A program made the position numbers and the translations under genes. Positions 52,381 through 60,715 of a stretch of DNA of 64,000 nucleotides are shown in pieces. Origin of the DNA: LMUY01 sp964244585. Lineage in GTDB: Bacteria > Pseudomonadota > Alphaproteobacteria > Acetobacterales > Acetobacteraceae. The first letter of the stretch is position 1, and every line of letters starts with the position of its first letter. Below the pieces are notes generated by a model. It was not told the origin of the DNA. It saw only the letters and a list, made by a program, of their open reading frames with translations, and did not search any database. Where the stretch lies: contig CAXTJM010000003.1 of assembly GCA_964244585.1 (NCBI GenBank), positions 171,470 through 235,469 on the forward strand, read 5' to 3'.

Positions 52381-53127
52381 TCAGCCCCCCACCACCGGCA
52401 GCCCGGCGGCGGCGGCGCCGACATAGCTTTGCGGGTCCGATGGCGGCTCGTGCTCCTTCGCCTCCATCTGCGTGACGCAGCTGTGGGTTTGCCCGATCAC
52501 GTCGCGCCAGTCCCGCGGAAGGCCGCGAAAGCTGCCGAGCAGGCACTGGTCATAATAGGTCAGCTCCCGTCCGGCGCCGCAGCCGAAGGACGGCCGGTCT
52601 GCCGCAGCCGCGGCCAGCAGGATGCGGTTCGGCTGCGCAAGCGGCGGGCGGGCGAAGTCGCCCGTGTAGCATGCCGACACGATCGCCACCGTCGGGGCGG
52701 CGCCGCAGCCGGCGCGCAGGGCCGTGTCCAGATCCTGCGGCGGCAGGAACTCCGTGCGTGGCGCCAGGTAGACGCCTTCACCATGGGCACCGTGCGAGGT
52801 GATGAACACCAGGCAGGCCTGTCCGGGCGCCGGGTGCAGGTTGGCGATGGCATCCAGGATCCGGGCGCGAGTCGCGACCTGCACATGGGGCTTGGAAAGA
52901 GTGTCGGGTGCGGCGCTGAAGCGGTGGATGTCGTCGGCAGGCACGCCCGACCGCTCCAGCAGCTCCGCCACGGCGCCGGTGGCATTGTCGAACACCGGCA
53001 GGGAGCCGTCCCCCGCCACCAGCACCGCCGCCCAGCGTTGGCCACTCCCCTGGGCCGGGGCCGCCGCCTGCTGCGGCCGGGCGCAGCCGGCGAGCAGGAG
53101 CAGCAGGACCAAGGCGGCCCGTGCCAT
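52381..53127 (-). CDS. C13 (legumain-like) peptidase lipoprotein
   Basis: 248 residues. The lipoprotein signal ends LLLLLAGCARPQ. The caspase-like core has RWAAVLVAGDGSLPVFDN, catalytic His in VFITSHGAHGEGVYL and catalytic Cys in AIVSACYTGDFARP, then RPSFGCG and TYYDQCLL, as in bacterial C13 peptidases. It cleaves after an undetermined residue and would sit in the periplasm. The ATG shares one base with the upstream methyltransferase stop (TGATG), so it is part of the ubiA operon. Confidence 0.85.
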   Translation of the reverse strand: MARAALVLLLLLAGCARPQQAAAPAQGSGQRWAAVLVAGDGSLPVFDNATGAVAELLERSGVPADDIHRFSAAPDTLSKPHVQVATRARILDAIANLHPAPGQACLVFITSHGAHGEGVYLAPRTEFLPPQDLDTALRAGCGAAPTVAIVSACYTGDFARPPLAQPNRILLAAAAADRPSFGCGAGRELTYYDQCLLGSFRGLPRDWRDVIGQTHSCVTQMEAKEHEPPSDPQSYVGAAAAGLPVVGG

Positions 53128-53759
53128 CAGGCGGATAGCCGGTGAAGGATGGTATGGCGCATGTCGGTGTCCTCCAGCTCTTTGGTTGTCGGCACGTCGT
53201 ATCGGGCGAAGGCGTCCAGGCCGGGCGGCATGTAGGCCCGGCCCGGATCGGCGATCCACACCTCCGCGGCAGCGGCCATGCGGCGCAGCCAGGGCAGGAT
53301 ATGCCTGGTCATCGGGGCCTCGTAACACACGTCGCCGCATAGGATCAGGTCCCATCGGCATTCGGTCCCGACGAGGTCGGCATGGATCGCGTCGACCATG
53401 ACGCCGTTGGCCCGGGCGTTCATCCGCGTGGCGGCGCAGGCGAGCTGGTCGATCTCGACGGCCTCGACGCTGGCCGCACCCACCTTGACGCAGGCGATCG
53501 CCGCCAGGCCGCCGCCGGCGGCGAAATCCAGCACCCGGCGGTCCCGCGCGCAGGATGGATGGTCCAGGACATGCCGCGCCATCGCCTGGCTGCCGGGCCA
53601 TGCGAAGGCCCAGAACGGCGGTTCAATGCCATGCCGGTCCAGGAATTGCTCCGTCGCCTGCCAGATCGGCGTGATCTCGGTGGCCAGGTGCAGCACGATC
53701 TCCGGTACCAGCGGCGCGCAGGCGAGCGTGGTGTGCGCGGCGATGAAGGCCTCGGTCAC
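53127..53759 (-). CDS. class I SAM-dependent methyltransferase (EtfB-lysine/Nnt1-like)
   Basis: 210 residues. PPFWAFAWPGSQAMARHVLDH followed by motif I VLDFAAGGGLAAIACVKVGA, then EAVEIDQLACAATRMNARANG and ILCGDVCYE, the pattern of protein-lysine methyltransferases including the EtfB-directed enzyme. The target is not proven. GTG 53759 overlaps the ubiA stop (GTGA). Confidence 0.82.
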   Translation of the reverse strand: MTEAFIAAHTTLACAPLVPEIVLHLATEITPIWQATEQFLDRHGIEPPFWAFAWPGSQAMARHVLDHPSCARDRRVLDFAAGGGLAAIACVKVGAASVEAVEIDQLACAATRMNARANGVMVDAIHADLVGTECRWDLILCGDVCYEAPMTRHILPWLRRMAAAAEVWIADPGRAYMPPGLDAFARYDVPTTKELEDTDMRHTILHRLSA

Positions 53760-54655
53760 AGCCGGCCGAGCAGGATGGCCGCAGCGATGGCGAGCCCGGC
53801 CTCCCGGTTCAGGCGGAACAGGCGCAGGCAGCCAACCGGGTCGTGGATGTCGAGGCGGATGACCTGCCAAAGCAGCAGCGCCGCGGGCACCGGCAGGGCA
53901 AGGGTGAACCACGGCGACGACCCGGCCAGCCACCCCGCCAGGCCCACCACCGCGATCGTTGCGGTGTAGCAGGCCAGAAGGAAGGGGCGGGTCCGCTCCC
54001 CCATCAGGCGCGCCGTGGACCGCACCCCGGCCAGGGCGTCATCCTCGCGGTCCTGGTGGGCGTACACGGTGTCGAACCCCAAATCCCACAGGATGGCGGC
54101 GGCATACAGCGCCGCCCAGCTCCAGTCGATCCGCCCGGCGCCTGCGGCATACCCCATCGGCGCGCCGAAGCCGAAGGTGAAGCCCATCACGAGCTGGGGC
54201 CACCAGGTGACCCGCTTGGCCAACGGGTACAGCCCGACCAGCACCAGTGAGCCCACGCCCAGCGCCCAGCAGAGCGGCGGCAATTGCAGCAGCACCAGCA
54301 GGCCGGCCAGCAGCAGGGCCACCAGCAACAGAGCCGCCTGCCGCATCCGCAACGCGCCCGAGGCGAGCGGGCGCCCGGCGGTGCGCGCGACCAGCCGGTC
54401 CAGGTCGCGGTCCCACATGTCGTTCACCACGCAGCCGGCGCCGCGCATCACCACGCTGCCGATCGCGAACAGCAGCACCAGCCAAGCGGTGCGGCCGGCC
54501 GGCGCCCCGGACAGCAGCAGCCCCCACGATCCTGGCAGGAACAGCAGCCAGGCGCCGATCGGCCGGTCCAGCCGCAGCAGCAGGGCATAGGGCCGCCAGA
54601 GCGGGGGCAGGCGGGCGATCCACCCGGTGCTGACGATGTCGGTATGCGTGCCCAT
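53756..54655 (-). CDS. ubiA: 4-hydroxybenzoate polyprenyltransferase UbiA
   Basis: 299-residue integral membrane prenyltransferase with eight to nine helices. The first Asp-rich motif is CVVNDMWDRDLDRLVART, the second DTVYAHQDREDD. It attaches the polyprenyl tail to 4-hydroxybenzoate in ubiquinone synthesis, supplying the quinone used by the cyo oxidase. First gene of a three-gene overlap operon. Confidence 0.95.
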   Translation of the reverse strand: MGTHTDIVSTGWIARLPPLWRPYALLLRLDRPIGAWLLFLPGSWGLLLSGAPAGRTAWLVLLFAIGSVVMRGAGCVVNDMWDRDLDRLVARTAGRPLASGALRMRQAALLLVALLLAGLLVLLQLPPLCWALGVGSLVLVGLYPLAKRVTWWPQLVMGFTFGFGAPMGYAAGAGRIDWSWAALYAAAILWDLGFDTVYAHQDREDDALAGVRSTARLMGERTRPFLLACYTATIAVVGLAGWLAGSSPWFTLALPVPAALLLWQVIRLDIHDPVGCLRLFRLNREAGLAIAAAILLGRL

Positions 54656-54770
54656 GACCGGTCAGCGCACCGCACGCGCGGCCTGCCGGTCAAGCCGGCG
54701 CCTGCCTTGACGTTTCCCGCCGCAATGTATCATGCCTGGTGACAACCTATCCCGGAAAGCGTCGTCCCGT

Positions 54771-56138
54771 ATGTCAAACCCGTCCGATGCCGACGAGACG
54801 CCGATCGTCTCCGTGCAGCAACTCGTCGATCATCTTGCGGCCGGTGGCAAGCCGAAGGATCAATGGCGCATCGGGACCGAACATGAGAAATTCGGCTTCC
54901 GCCACGCCGACTTCGCCTCCCCTCCCTACGCGCCTGGCGGCATCCGCGCCATGCTGGACGGCATGGCGGCGCCGGAATGGGAGGAAATCCCGGATGCCGG
55001 GCTGCCGATCGGCCTGAAGGGCGTGGGCCCGCGTGCCGGCGCCTCCATCTCGCTGGAGCCCGGCGGGCAGTTCGAGCTGTCCGGCGCCCCGTTGCGCACC
55101 CTGCACGACACGAAGGCCGAGCTGGACGAGCATTGCGCCGCCGTGTCCGCGCTGGGCCGCACGCTGGGGATCGGCTTCGCCCCGCTCGGCTACCACCCCA
55201 CGCTCACGCGGGAGCAGGCGGAGTGGATGCCGAAAAGCCGCTACGCCATCATGCGCCGCTACATGCAGCAGACCGGCACCATGGGTTTGGACATGATGCT
55301 GCGAACCTGCACCGTGCAGGTGAACCTCGACTACGCCAGCGAGGCGGATATGCGGCGCAAGCTGCGCGTCGCCCTGGCATTGCAGCCGCTGGCCACGGCG
55401 CTGTTCGCCAATTCCCCCTTCAAGGAGGGGGAGCCGAACGGCCTGTTGTCGAACCGCGCCCATGTCTGGACGGATGTCGACGCGGACCGCACCGGCATGC
55501 CTGCGATGATGTTCGCGGAGGATTTCGGCTTCACGCGCTTCACCGAGTGGCTGCTCGACATGCCGATGTATTTCATCCAGCGGGACGACCGCTACATCGA
55601 TCTCGCCGGCTGTTCGTTCCGCACGTTCATGGCCGGGCGGCTGGAGGCGGCGCAGGGGCATGTCGCGACCGTCGGTGACTTTGCCGACCATGTCACGACC
55701 GCCTTCACCGACGTGCGGCTGAAACGATTTCTGGAGATGCGCGGCGCCGACGCCGGCAGCCCGGCGATGATGCTGGCGTTGTCCGCCTTCTGGGTCGGCT
55801 TGCTGTATGACGATGCCGCATTGGAGGCCGCTCACGCCCTGGTCCGCGGCCTGCCGGTCGATGCCTTCACCGCGCTCCGCCCCCTGGTCCCGGTGTCGGC
55901 CATGGCCACGCCGTGGGCCGGGGGCACGCTGCGCGACCTGGCGGGAGAGGTGCTGGCCATCGCGCGGCAAGGGCTGAAGGCGCGCGCCGACCTGGCAGGC
56001 GGCGACGAGAGCCCCTATCTTGAGCCGCTCCATGCCATCGCGGCGGGCGGCCCGACGGAGGCGGAGAAATGGTCCGAACGCTACCGGACCGCCTGGGGCG
56101 GCGACGTGAGGCGGATCTTCGCCGAAGCCGCCATTTAG
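54771..56138 (+). CDS. gshA: glutamate-cysteine ligase (plant/alphaproteobacterial type)
   Basis: 455 residues. IGTEHEKFGF near the N-terminus, ISLEPGGQFELSGAPL, MRRYMQQTGTMGLDMMLRTCTVQVNLDY and the C-terminal GWR-less plant-type pattern mark the GCS2 family. It makes gamma-glutamylcysteine, the first step of glutathione synthesis. ATG 54771 (MSNPSDADE) is chosen over ATG 54732. It is divergent from ubiA with 115 bp between; the DapA-family gene starts two bases after its stop. Confidence 0.93.
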   Translation: MSNPSDADETPIVSVQQLVDHLAAGGKPKDQWRIGTEHEKFGFRHADFASPPYAPGGIRAMLDGMAAPEWEEIPDAGLPIGLKGVGPRAGASISLEPGGQFELSGAPLRTLHDTKAELDEHCAAVSALGRTLGIGFAPLGYHPTLTREQAEWMPKSRYAIMRRYMQQTGTMGLDMMLRTCTVQVNLDYASEADMRRKLRVALALQPLATALFANSPFKEGEPNGLLSNRAHVWTDVDADRTGMPAMMFAEDFGFTRFTEWLLDMPMYFIQRDDRYIDLAGCSFRTFMAGRLEAAQGHVATVGDFADHVTTAFTDVRLKRFLEMRGADAGSPAMMLALSAFWVGLLYDDAALEAAHALVRGLPVDAFTALRPLVPVSAMATPWAGGTLRDLAGEVLAIARQGLKARADLAGGDESPYLEPLHAIAAGGPTEAEKWSERYRTAWGGDVRRIFAEAAI

Positions 56139-56139
56139 C

Positions 56140-57048
56140 ATGGCCCTGGCGGCCCCGCTGCACGGAGTGTTCCCCTACCTGGTGTCTCCGCTGGACGAGA
56201 ACGGGCAGGTCAAGCAGGCCGTGCTCACCCGTCTGGTCGATCACCTGGTCGAAGCAGGCGTGCATGGGCTGACGCCGCTGGGCAGCACGGGCGAGTTCGC
56301 CTACCTCACGACCGGGCAGCGGTTGGCCATGGTGGAAGCCACTGTGGCGGCAGCCCGCGGCCGCGTCCCGGTCGTCGCCGGCGTGGCGGCGACCACGACG
56401 CAGGAGGCCGTTCGGCTGGCCGCGGGCGTGATGGCACGCGGCGCGGACGGTGTGCTGGCGATCCTGGAAGCGTATTTCCCGGTCCCCGACGCAGGGGTCG
56501 AGGAGTATTTCCGCGCCATCGCCGCCGTCGTGGATGGACCGGTGGTGTTGTACACCAACCCGCAATTCCAGCGGTCGGACCTGTCGCTGCCGGTAATCCG
56601 CCGGCTGAGCACCGTTGCCAATATCGTGGCGATCAAGGATGCCTCCACCAACACCGGCCGCCTGCTGTCGATCCTCGACGCGACGGAGGGGCGCATGGCG
56701 GTGTTCGCGGCCTCCGCCCACATTCCTGCCGCGGTGATGCTCATCGGCGGCGTCGGCTGGATGGCAGGGCCGGCCTGCATCGTGCCGCGGCAGAGCGTCG
56801 CGCTGTACGATCTGTGCCGCCGCGGCGCGTGGCCGGAGGCGATGGCGCTGCAGCGGCAGCTTTGGGCAGTGAACGGCGTCTTCGCCAAATACTCGCTGGC
56901 CGCCTGCATCAAGGGCGCGCTGGAACTGCAGGGCTTCGCCGTCGGGGCGCCGTTCCCGCCGCAGCCCGCACTGGACCAGGCCGGGCGTGACGAAGTCGCC
57001 GCGATCCTCCGCACGGTCGGAGCGCTGCCGGGCGCCGGGGCCTTGTAG
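56140..57048 (+). CDS. dihydrodipicolinate synthase / N-acetylneuraminate lyase family protein
   Basis: 302 residues of the class I aldolase barrel. GSTGEFAYLT (pyruvate-binding), LYTNPQF (catalytic Tyr) and AIKDASTNTGRL (Schiff-base Lys) are all present. It probably condenses or cleaves pyruvate with an aldehyde; a lone DapA homologue outside lysine genes often acts on another substrate. It is directly downstream of gshA, likely cotranscribed. Confidence 0.88.
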   Translation: MALAAPLHGVFPYLVSPLDENGQVKQAVLTRLVDHLVEAGVHGLTPLGSTGEFAYLTTGQRLAMVEATVAAARGRVPVVAGVAATTTQEAVRLAAGVMARGADGVLAILEAYFPVPDAGVEEYFRAIAAVVDGPVVLYTNPQFQRSDLSLPVIRRLSTVANIVAIKDASTNTGRLLSILDATEGRMAVFAASAHIPAAVMLIGGVGWMAGPACIVPRQSVALYDLCRRGAWPEAMALQRQLWAVNGVFAKYSLAACIKGALELQGFAVGAPFPPQPALDQAGRDEVAAILRTVGALPGAGAL

Positions 57049-57140
57049 CGGCAACGCGGCTGAGCGGCCGCCGTCCCCCGCGGCACGCAACCGCGGCGTC
57101 ATCGTTGCGATAAGACTGCGTGGTCTCGGGAGCGTTGCGT

Positions 57141-58229
57141 ATGGCGAAGGATTCCGGCCCGAGTACGGCCGTGCTCGTGGCTTTGGCGGCGATCGGGTTG
57201 TTGACTGCCACATACAGTTCCGGCCGGGCGCCGGCCGTTGCGGGCCCCTCCTCTAACGACACGACGCCCGGGAGCGCCAAGCGGGCCGTGTCGGGCAGCG
57301 ACGCCGGGCAGGACGCCACCCATCCGCTGCAAATCCCGCCGCGCGGCTGGTGGACCGTGGCCAAGCGGGTGTTCGCCGGCTTCAACGACGACCGGCTGAT
57401 GACCGAGGCGGCGGGCGTGACTTTCTACACCTTGCTGGCGATCTTCCCCGCCGTCGCGACGCTCGTCTCGCTCTACGGCCTGTTCGCCGACCCGGCGACG
57501 GTGAACGACCAGTTGCAGTCGATCCAGGGCGTGGTGCCAAGCGGCGGGCTGGACATCATCTCGGCCCAGGTCAAGTCGCTGACCGCCAATGGCCGGCAGG
57601 CGCTCGGCTTCGGCGTGCTGGTCGGCCTGCTCACGTCGCTGTGGAGCTCCAACCAGGGGATCAAGGGCCTCTTCGATGCGCTGAACGTGGTCTACCACGA
57701 GAAAGAAAAGCGCGGCTTCGTCTGGCGGACGGTGATGACGCTGGGCTTCACGCTCGGCGCCATGGTCTTCATCCTGCTGGCGATGGGCGCGATCGTGGTC
57801 GTGCCGATCATCCTGACCTTCTTCGGCTTCGGTGACTGGGCAACCACGCTGATCGCCGCGGCACGGTGGCCGGTGCTGATGGTGCTACTCGGCCTATTCC
57901 TGGCCGTGGTCTATCGCTTCGGCCCCAGCCGCACGCAGGCGCGCTGGCAGTGGATCAGCTATGGCAGCGCCTTCGCCGGGATCACCTGGCTGGTCGCCTC
58001 GATCGGCTTTTCGTACTACGTCGCCAATTTCGGCAGCTACAACAAGACATATGGGTCGCTCGGCGCCGCGATCGGCTTCATGACGTGGATCTGGATTTCC
58101 ACGATGATCGTGCTGCTGGGCGGCGAGCTGAACGCGGAGCTGGAGCAGCAGACCAGGCACGACACCACGGTAGGGCCCGAGAAGCCGATCGGTGAACGGG
58201 GTGCCTACAAGGCCGACGTAAAGGCCTGA
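57141..58229 (+). CDS. YihY/BrkB-family membrane protein with N-terminal extension
   Basis: 362 residues. The YihY core (about 75-330) has TFYTLLAIFPAVATLVSLYGLF, SLWSSNQGIKGLF, NVVYHEKEKRGF and GAAIGFMTWIWISTMIVLLGGELNAEL, with six helices. The first 70 residues are an extra helix (TAVLVALAAIGLLTATYS) and a Ser/Gly/Asp linker not typical of the family. Function unknown; it is not RNase BN. ATG 57141 has GGGAG eight bases upstream. Confidence 0.9.
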   Translation: MAKDSGPSTAVLVALAAIGLLTATYSSGRAPAVAGPSSNDTTPGSAKRAVSGSDAGQDATHPLQIPPRGWWTVAKRVFAGFNDDRLMTEAAGVTFYTLLAIFPAVATLVSLYGLFADPATVNDQLQSIQGVVPSGGLDIISAQVKSLTANGRQALGFGVLVGLLTSLWSSNQGIKGLFDALNVVYHEKEKRGFVWRTVMTLGFTLGAMVFILLAMGAIVVVPIILTFFGFGDWATTLIAAARWPVLMVLLGLFLAVVYRFGPSRTQARWQWISYGSAFAGITWLVASIGFSYYVANFGSYNKTYGSLGAAIGFMTWIWISTMIVLLGGELNAELEQQTRHDTTVGPEKPIGERGAYKADVKA

Positions 58230-58233
58230 GCCG

Positions 58234-59118
58234 TCAGGCTGCTGCGGCGTGTGGGGCATCCGTCCTCACGCCGCGCAGCATGGCGATGACCCGCCCGAGC
58301 GTCTCCCGCATGTCGCCGCGCTTCACGACCATGTCTATTATGCCGTGCGCGTGCAGGTACTCGGCTCGCTGGAAGCCCTCCGGCAGGATCTCGCGTACCG
58401 TCTGTTCGATCACGCGTGCGCCGGCGAACCCGATCAGGGCCTCCGGCTCGGCGATCTGAAGGTCGCCCAGCATGGCGAACGATGCGGTCACGCCTCCCGT
58501 GGTCGGGTCGGTCAGCACGGTGATGAACGGCAGGTGCGCCTCCTTCACCATCTGCGTCGCGATGGTACTGCGGGGCATCTGCATCAGGCTGACCGCACCT
58601 TCCTGCATTCGCGCCCCGCCCGAGGCGGTGAAGATCACCAGGGCGGCATCCTGCAGCACCGCCAGGCGCGCGGCGGCGACGATGCCCTCCCCGACCGCGG
58701 CGCCCATCGATCCGGCCATGAACTCAAACGCCATGGCGGCGACCACTGCAGCCTGCCCGCCGATGGTCCCGTGCGCCACGACGATTGCATCCTCCAGCCC
58801 GGTCTTCTCCCGCGCCTCGCGCAGGCGGTCGGCATAGCGTTTCTGGTCGCGGAACTTCAGCGGGTCCGCCGGCACCTTCGGCAGCTCGATGCGGGTGAAG
58901 CGCCCCTCGTCGAAGGTCCAGGCCAACCGCTCCAGCGCAGTCGGCCGCATGTGATGGCTGCAATGCGGACAGACCTTCAGGTTGGCGTCGAGGTCCTTGT
59001 GGAAGATCATCTGCTGGCAGGCCGGGCATTGCCGCCAGAGGTTCTCCGGCACGTCCCGCGTTTCCTGGCCCAGCCAAGACCGGATCCTGGGACGTACGAC
59101 TTCGGTCAGCCAACTCAA
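58234..59118 (-). CDS. accD: acetyl-CoA carboxylase carboxyltransferase subunit beta
   Basis: 294 residues. The zinc ribbon has QCPACQQMIFHKDL and KVCPHCSHHM, followed by the carboxyltransferase fold (GGARMQEGAVSLMQM, LTDPTTGGVTASFAMLGD). It makes malonyl-CoA with AccA. The start is placed at TTG 59118 (LSWLTEVVRPRIRS), because AGGAG lies eight bases upstream and the family begins with this segment; ATG 59181 would add 21 atypical residues. Confidence 0.95.
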   Translation of the reverse strand: MSWLTEVVRPRIRSWLGQETRDVPENLWRQCPACQQMIFHKDLDANLKVCPHCSHHMRPTALERLAWTFDEGRFTRIELPKVPADPLKFRDQKRYADRLREAREKTGLEDAIVVAHGTIGGQAAVVAAMAFEFMAGSMGAAVGEGIVAAARLAVLQDAALVIFTASGGARMQEGAVSLMQMPRSTIATQMVKEAHLPFITVLTDPTTGGVTASFAMLGDLQIAEPEALIGFAGARVIEQTVREILPEGFQRAEYLHAHGIIDMVVKRGDMRETLGRVIAMLRGVRTDAPHAAAA

Positions 59119-59126
59119 CGGCAAAG

Positions 59127-59131
59127 CTCCT
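59127..59131 (-). promoter_or_regulatory. ribosome-binding site setting the accD TTG start
   Basis: AGGAG on the reverse strand, eight bases before TTG 59118. The upstream ATGs at 59166-59181 have no comparable site. Confidence 0.6.
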
Positions 59132-59205
59132 GCGACATCGGTGTGGGCTGGTGCCCCATGGGTCATCATGCTCCCATTCACACATGTTCAGGAAGGCCGC
59201 CACCA

Positions 59206-59865
59206 ATGCCATCGGACACCGAATCGGACGACCTTACCTTCCGCAAGCGGGATTTCGACGTCCGGCAGGCTTTCGCCACCCCCGTCATCCTGGCCCCGAT
59301 GGACCAGGCTGCGGCGCTCAATGCCGCGTTGCTGCCCACGATCCTGGGTCGTGAAGCCGCCTCGGCCGGCGTGATCCGGAGCAACCGGGGCGGCTGGCAG
59401 TCCACGGACGATTTCGCGGCCTGGTCGGGAGAGGCAGGGGCGCGTCTGGTCACGGCTGCGGTACGGCTGGCCGACAGCCTCACCGCGCACCAAGGCGACG
59501 CCGGGCTGGACCGCGTGGCCGTGAACTGGAAGATCAACGCCTGGGCAAACGTGAACCGCGACGGCCATGGCAACGCGGCGCATCACCATCCGGGCTGCTT
59601 CTGGTCTTGCGTCTATTGGGTCCAGACGGGCGAGGCAGGGGATGGCGGCGAGTTCGAGATCCAGGATCCGCGCGGCATCCTGCCTGGCTTCGTCGCACCC
59701 ACCCTGCGCTATGCGCTCCCCGGCTGCCTAAGCGCCGGCGGCTCCGACTTCATCACGCCCGTCGCGGGCACGCTGCTGTTGTTTCCCTCCTGGCTGGTCC
59801 ATGCCGTCCGCCCGTTCCGCGGCGCAGGGCCGCGCGTCTCCGTGGCGATCAACCTGGCGCCATGA
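59206..59865 (+). CDS. 2OG-Fe(II) oxygenase family protein (TIGR02466-like)
   Basis: 219 residues. NAWANVNRDGHGNAAHHHPGCFWSCVYWV carries the metal-binding His region (split here for clarity: HHHPGCFWS), and GTLLLFPSWLVHAVRPF holds the distal His with VSVAINL after it, as in the TIGR02466 putative prolyl-hydroxylase-like family. The substrate is unknown. It ends 17 bp inside the convergent hpnK gene. ATG 59206 has AGGAAGG about ten bases upstream. Confidence 0.8.
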   Translation: MPSDTESDDLTFRKRDFDVRQAFATPVILAPMDQAAALNAALLPTILGREAASAGVIRSNRGGWQSTDDFAAWSGEAGARLVTAAVRLADSLTAHQGDAGLDRVAVNWKINAWANVNRDGHGNAAHHHPGCFWSCVYWVQTGEAGDGGEFEIQDPRGILPGFVAPTLRYALPGCLSAGGSDFITPVAGTLLLFPSWLVHAVRPFRGAGPRVSVAINLAP

Positions 59866-60715
59866 CGGCCGCTGGCGCGCCCGCCCGATAGTCGGTGCGG
59901 GGCGGCAGGGCGGCGGCGACACCGGGGTCCAGCAGGGCGGTGAGTTCGTCCTCGTGCCGGTACTCCGGCATCAGGGACGCCACCGTGTCGTCCCGCCTCG
60001 TCGCGGGATGGAAGTAGATCTCGCTCAAGCCCGGGGGAAGCTGCGACGCGAGACGCCGGATGCGGTCCGCCGTCATGCGGCCGGTCCAGGCGATGCCGAA
60101 TGCATGGTCGTTCATGCGCAATCCGGCCTGGCGGGCCTGGCGGCGTAGCAGGCCCGACCATCGGTAGAGCGCCCGCCCGCCCCACCCGACATCCGCACCA
60201 AGCCTGGCCATCACCGCGGGCGGCTCTGCCGGGATACGGATGGCGGGCAGGCCGTGGGCACGCCCTTCCGCGATCAGCATCCGTCCGACGGTCGGGTGCA
60301 AATGCATGTGCTTATGCGCATTCGCGTGATCCAGCCGCAGCCCGGTCCGCGCGAAGGCAGCGAATTGTGCGCTGATCTCGGCCCGCAGCTGCCGCCGGAC
60401 GCGCGTGTCGAAGAAGTAGCGTATGCCCAGGCCGAGTTGATCGGCGGGGAAGCCACCCTTCGCGTCGACCAGGCGCGGAATTTGGCAGGCCGGCAGGATG
60501 GCTGGCCCCTCGATGACCACGAGATGCAGGCCGACCCGCAAGTCCGGCAACCGCCTGGCCCGCTCGACGGCATCCGCCGCGGCGGGGCCGGCCACCATCA
60601 GGCTCGCGGTGCTCAGGATACCGTCGCAATGGGCGCGTTCGACCGCTTCGTTGACGGCGAGCGACAAACCGAAATCGTCCGCCGAGACGATGACCCGGCG
60701 TGTGTCCGGCGTCAG
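59849..60715 (-). CDS. hpnK: hopanoid biosynthesis deacetylase HpnK
   Basis: 288 residues of the YdjC/ChbG deacetylase fold: RRVIVSADDFGLSLAVNEAV at the start, HANAHKHMHLHP for the metal site, EIYFHPATRR near the end. In other bacteria HpnK deacetylates the N-acetylglucosaminyl group on bacteriohopanetetrol after HpnI. No ATG, GTG or TTG lies in frame between the end of hpnJ and the essential SADDFG. CTG 60715, overlapping the hpnJ stop (CTGA), gives exactly the expected N-terminus and length. Confidence 0.93.
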   Translation of the reverse strand: MTPDTRRVIVSADDFGLSLAVNEAVERAHCDGILSTASLMVAGPAAADAVERARRLPDLRVGLHLVVIEGPAILPACQIPRLVDAKGGFPADQLGLGIRYFFDTRVRRQLRAEISAQFAAFARTGLRLDHANAHKHMHLHPTVGRMLIAEGRAHGLPAIRIPAEPPAVMARLGADVGWGGRALYRWSGLLRRQARQAGLRMNDHAFGIAWTGRMTADRIRRLASQLPPGLSEIYFHPATRRDDTVASLMPEYRHEDELTALLDPGVAAALPPRTDYRAGAPAAVMAPG

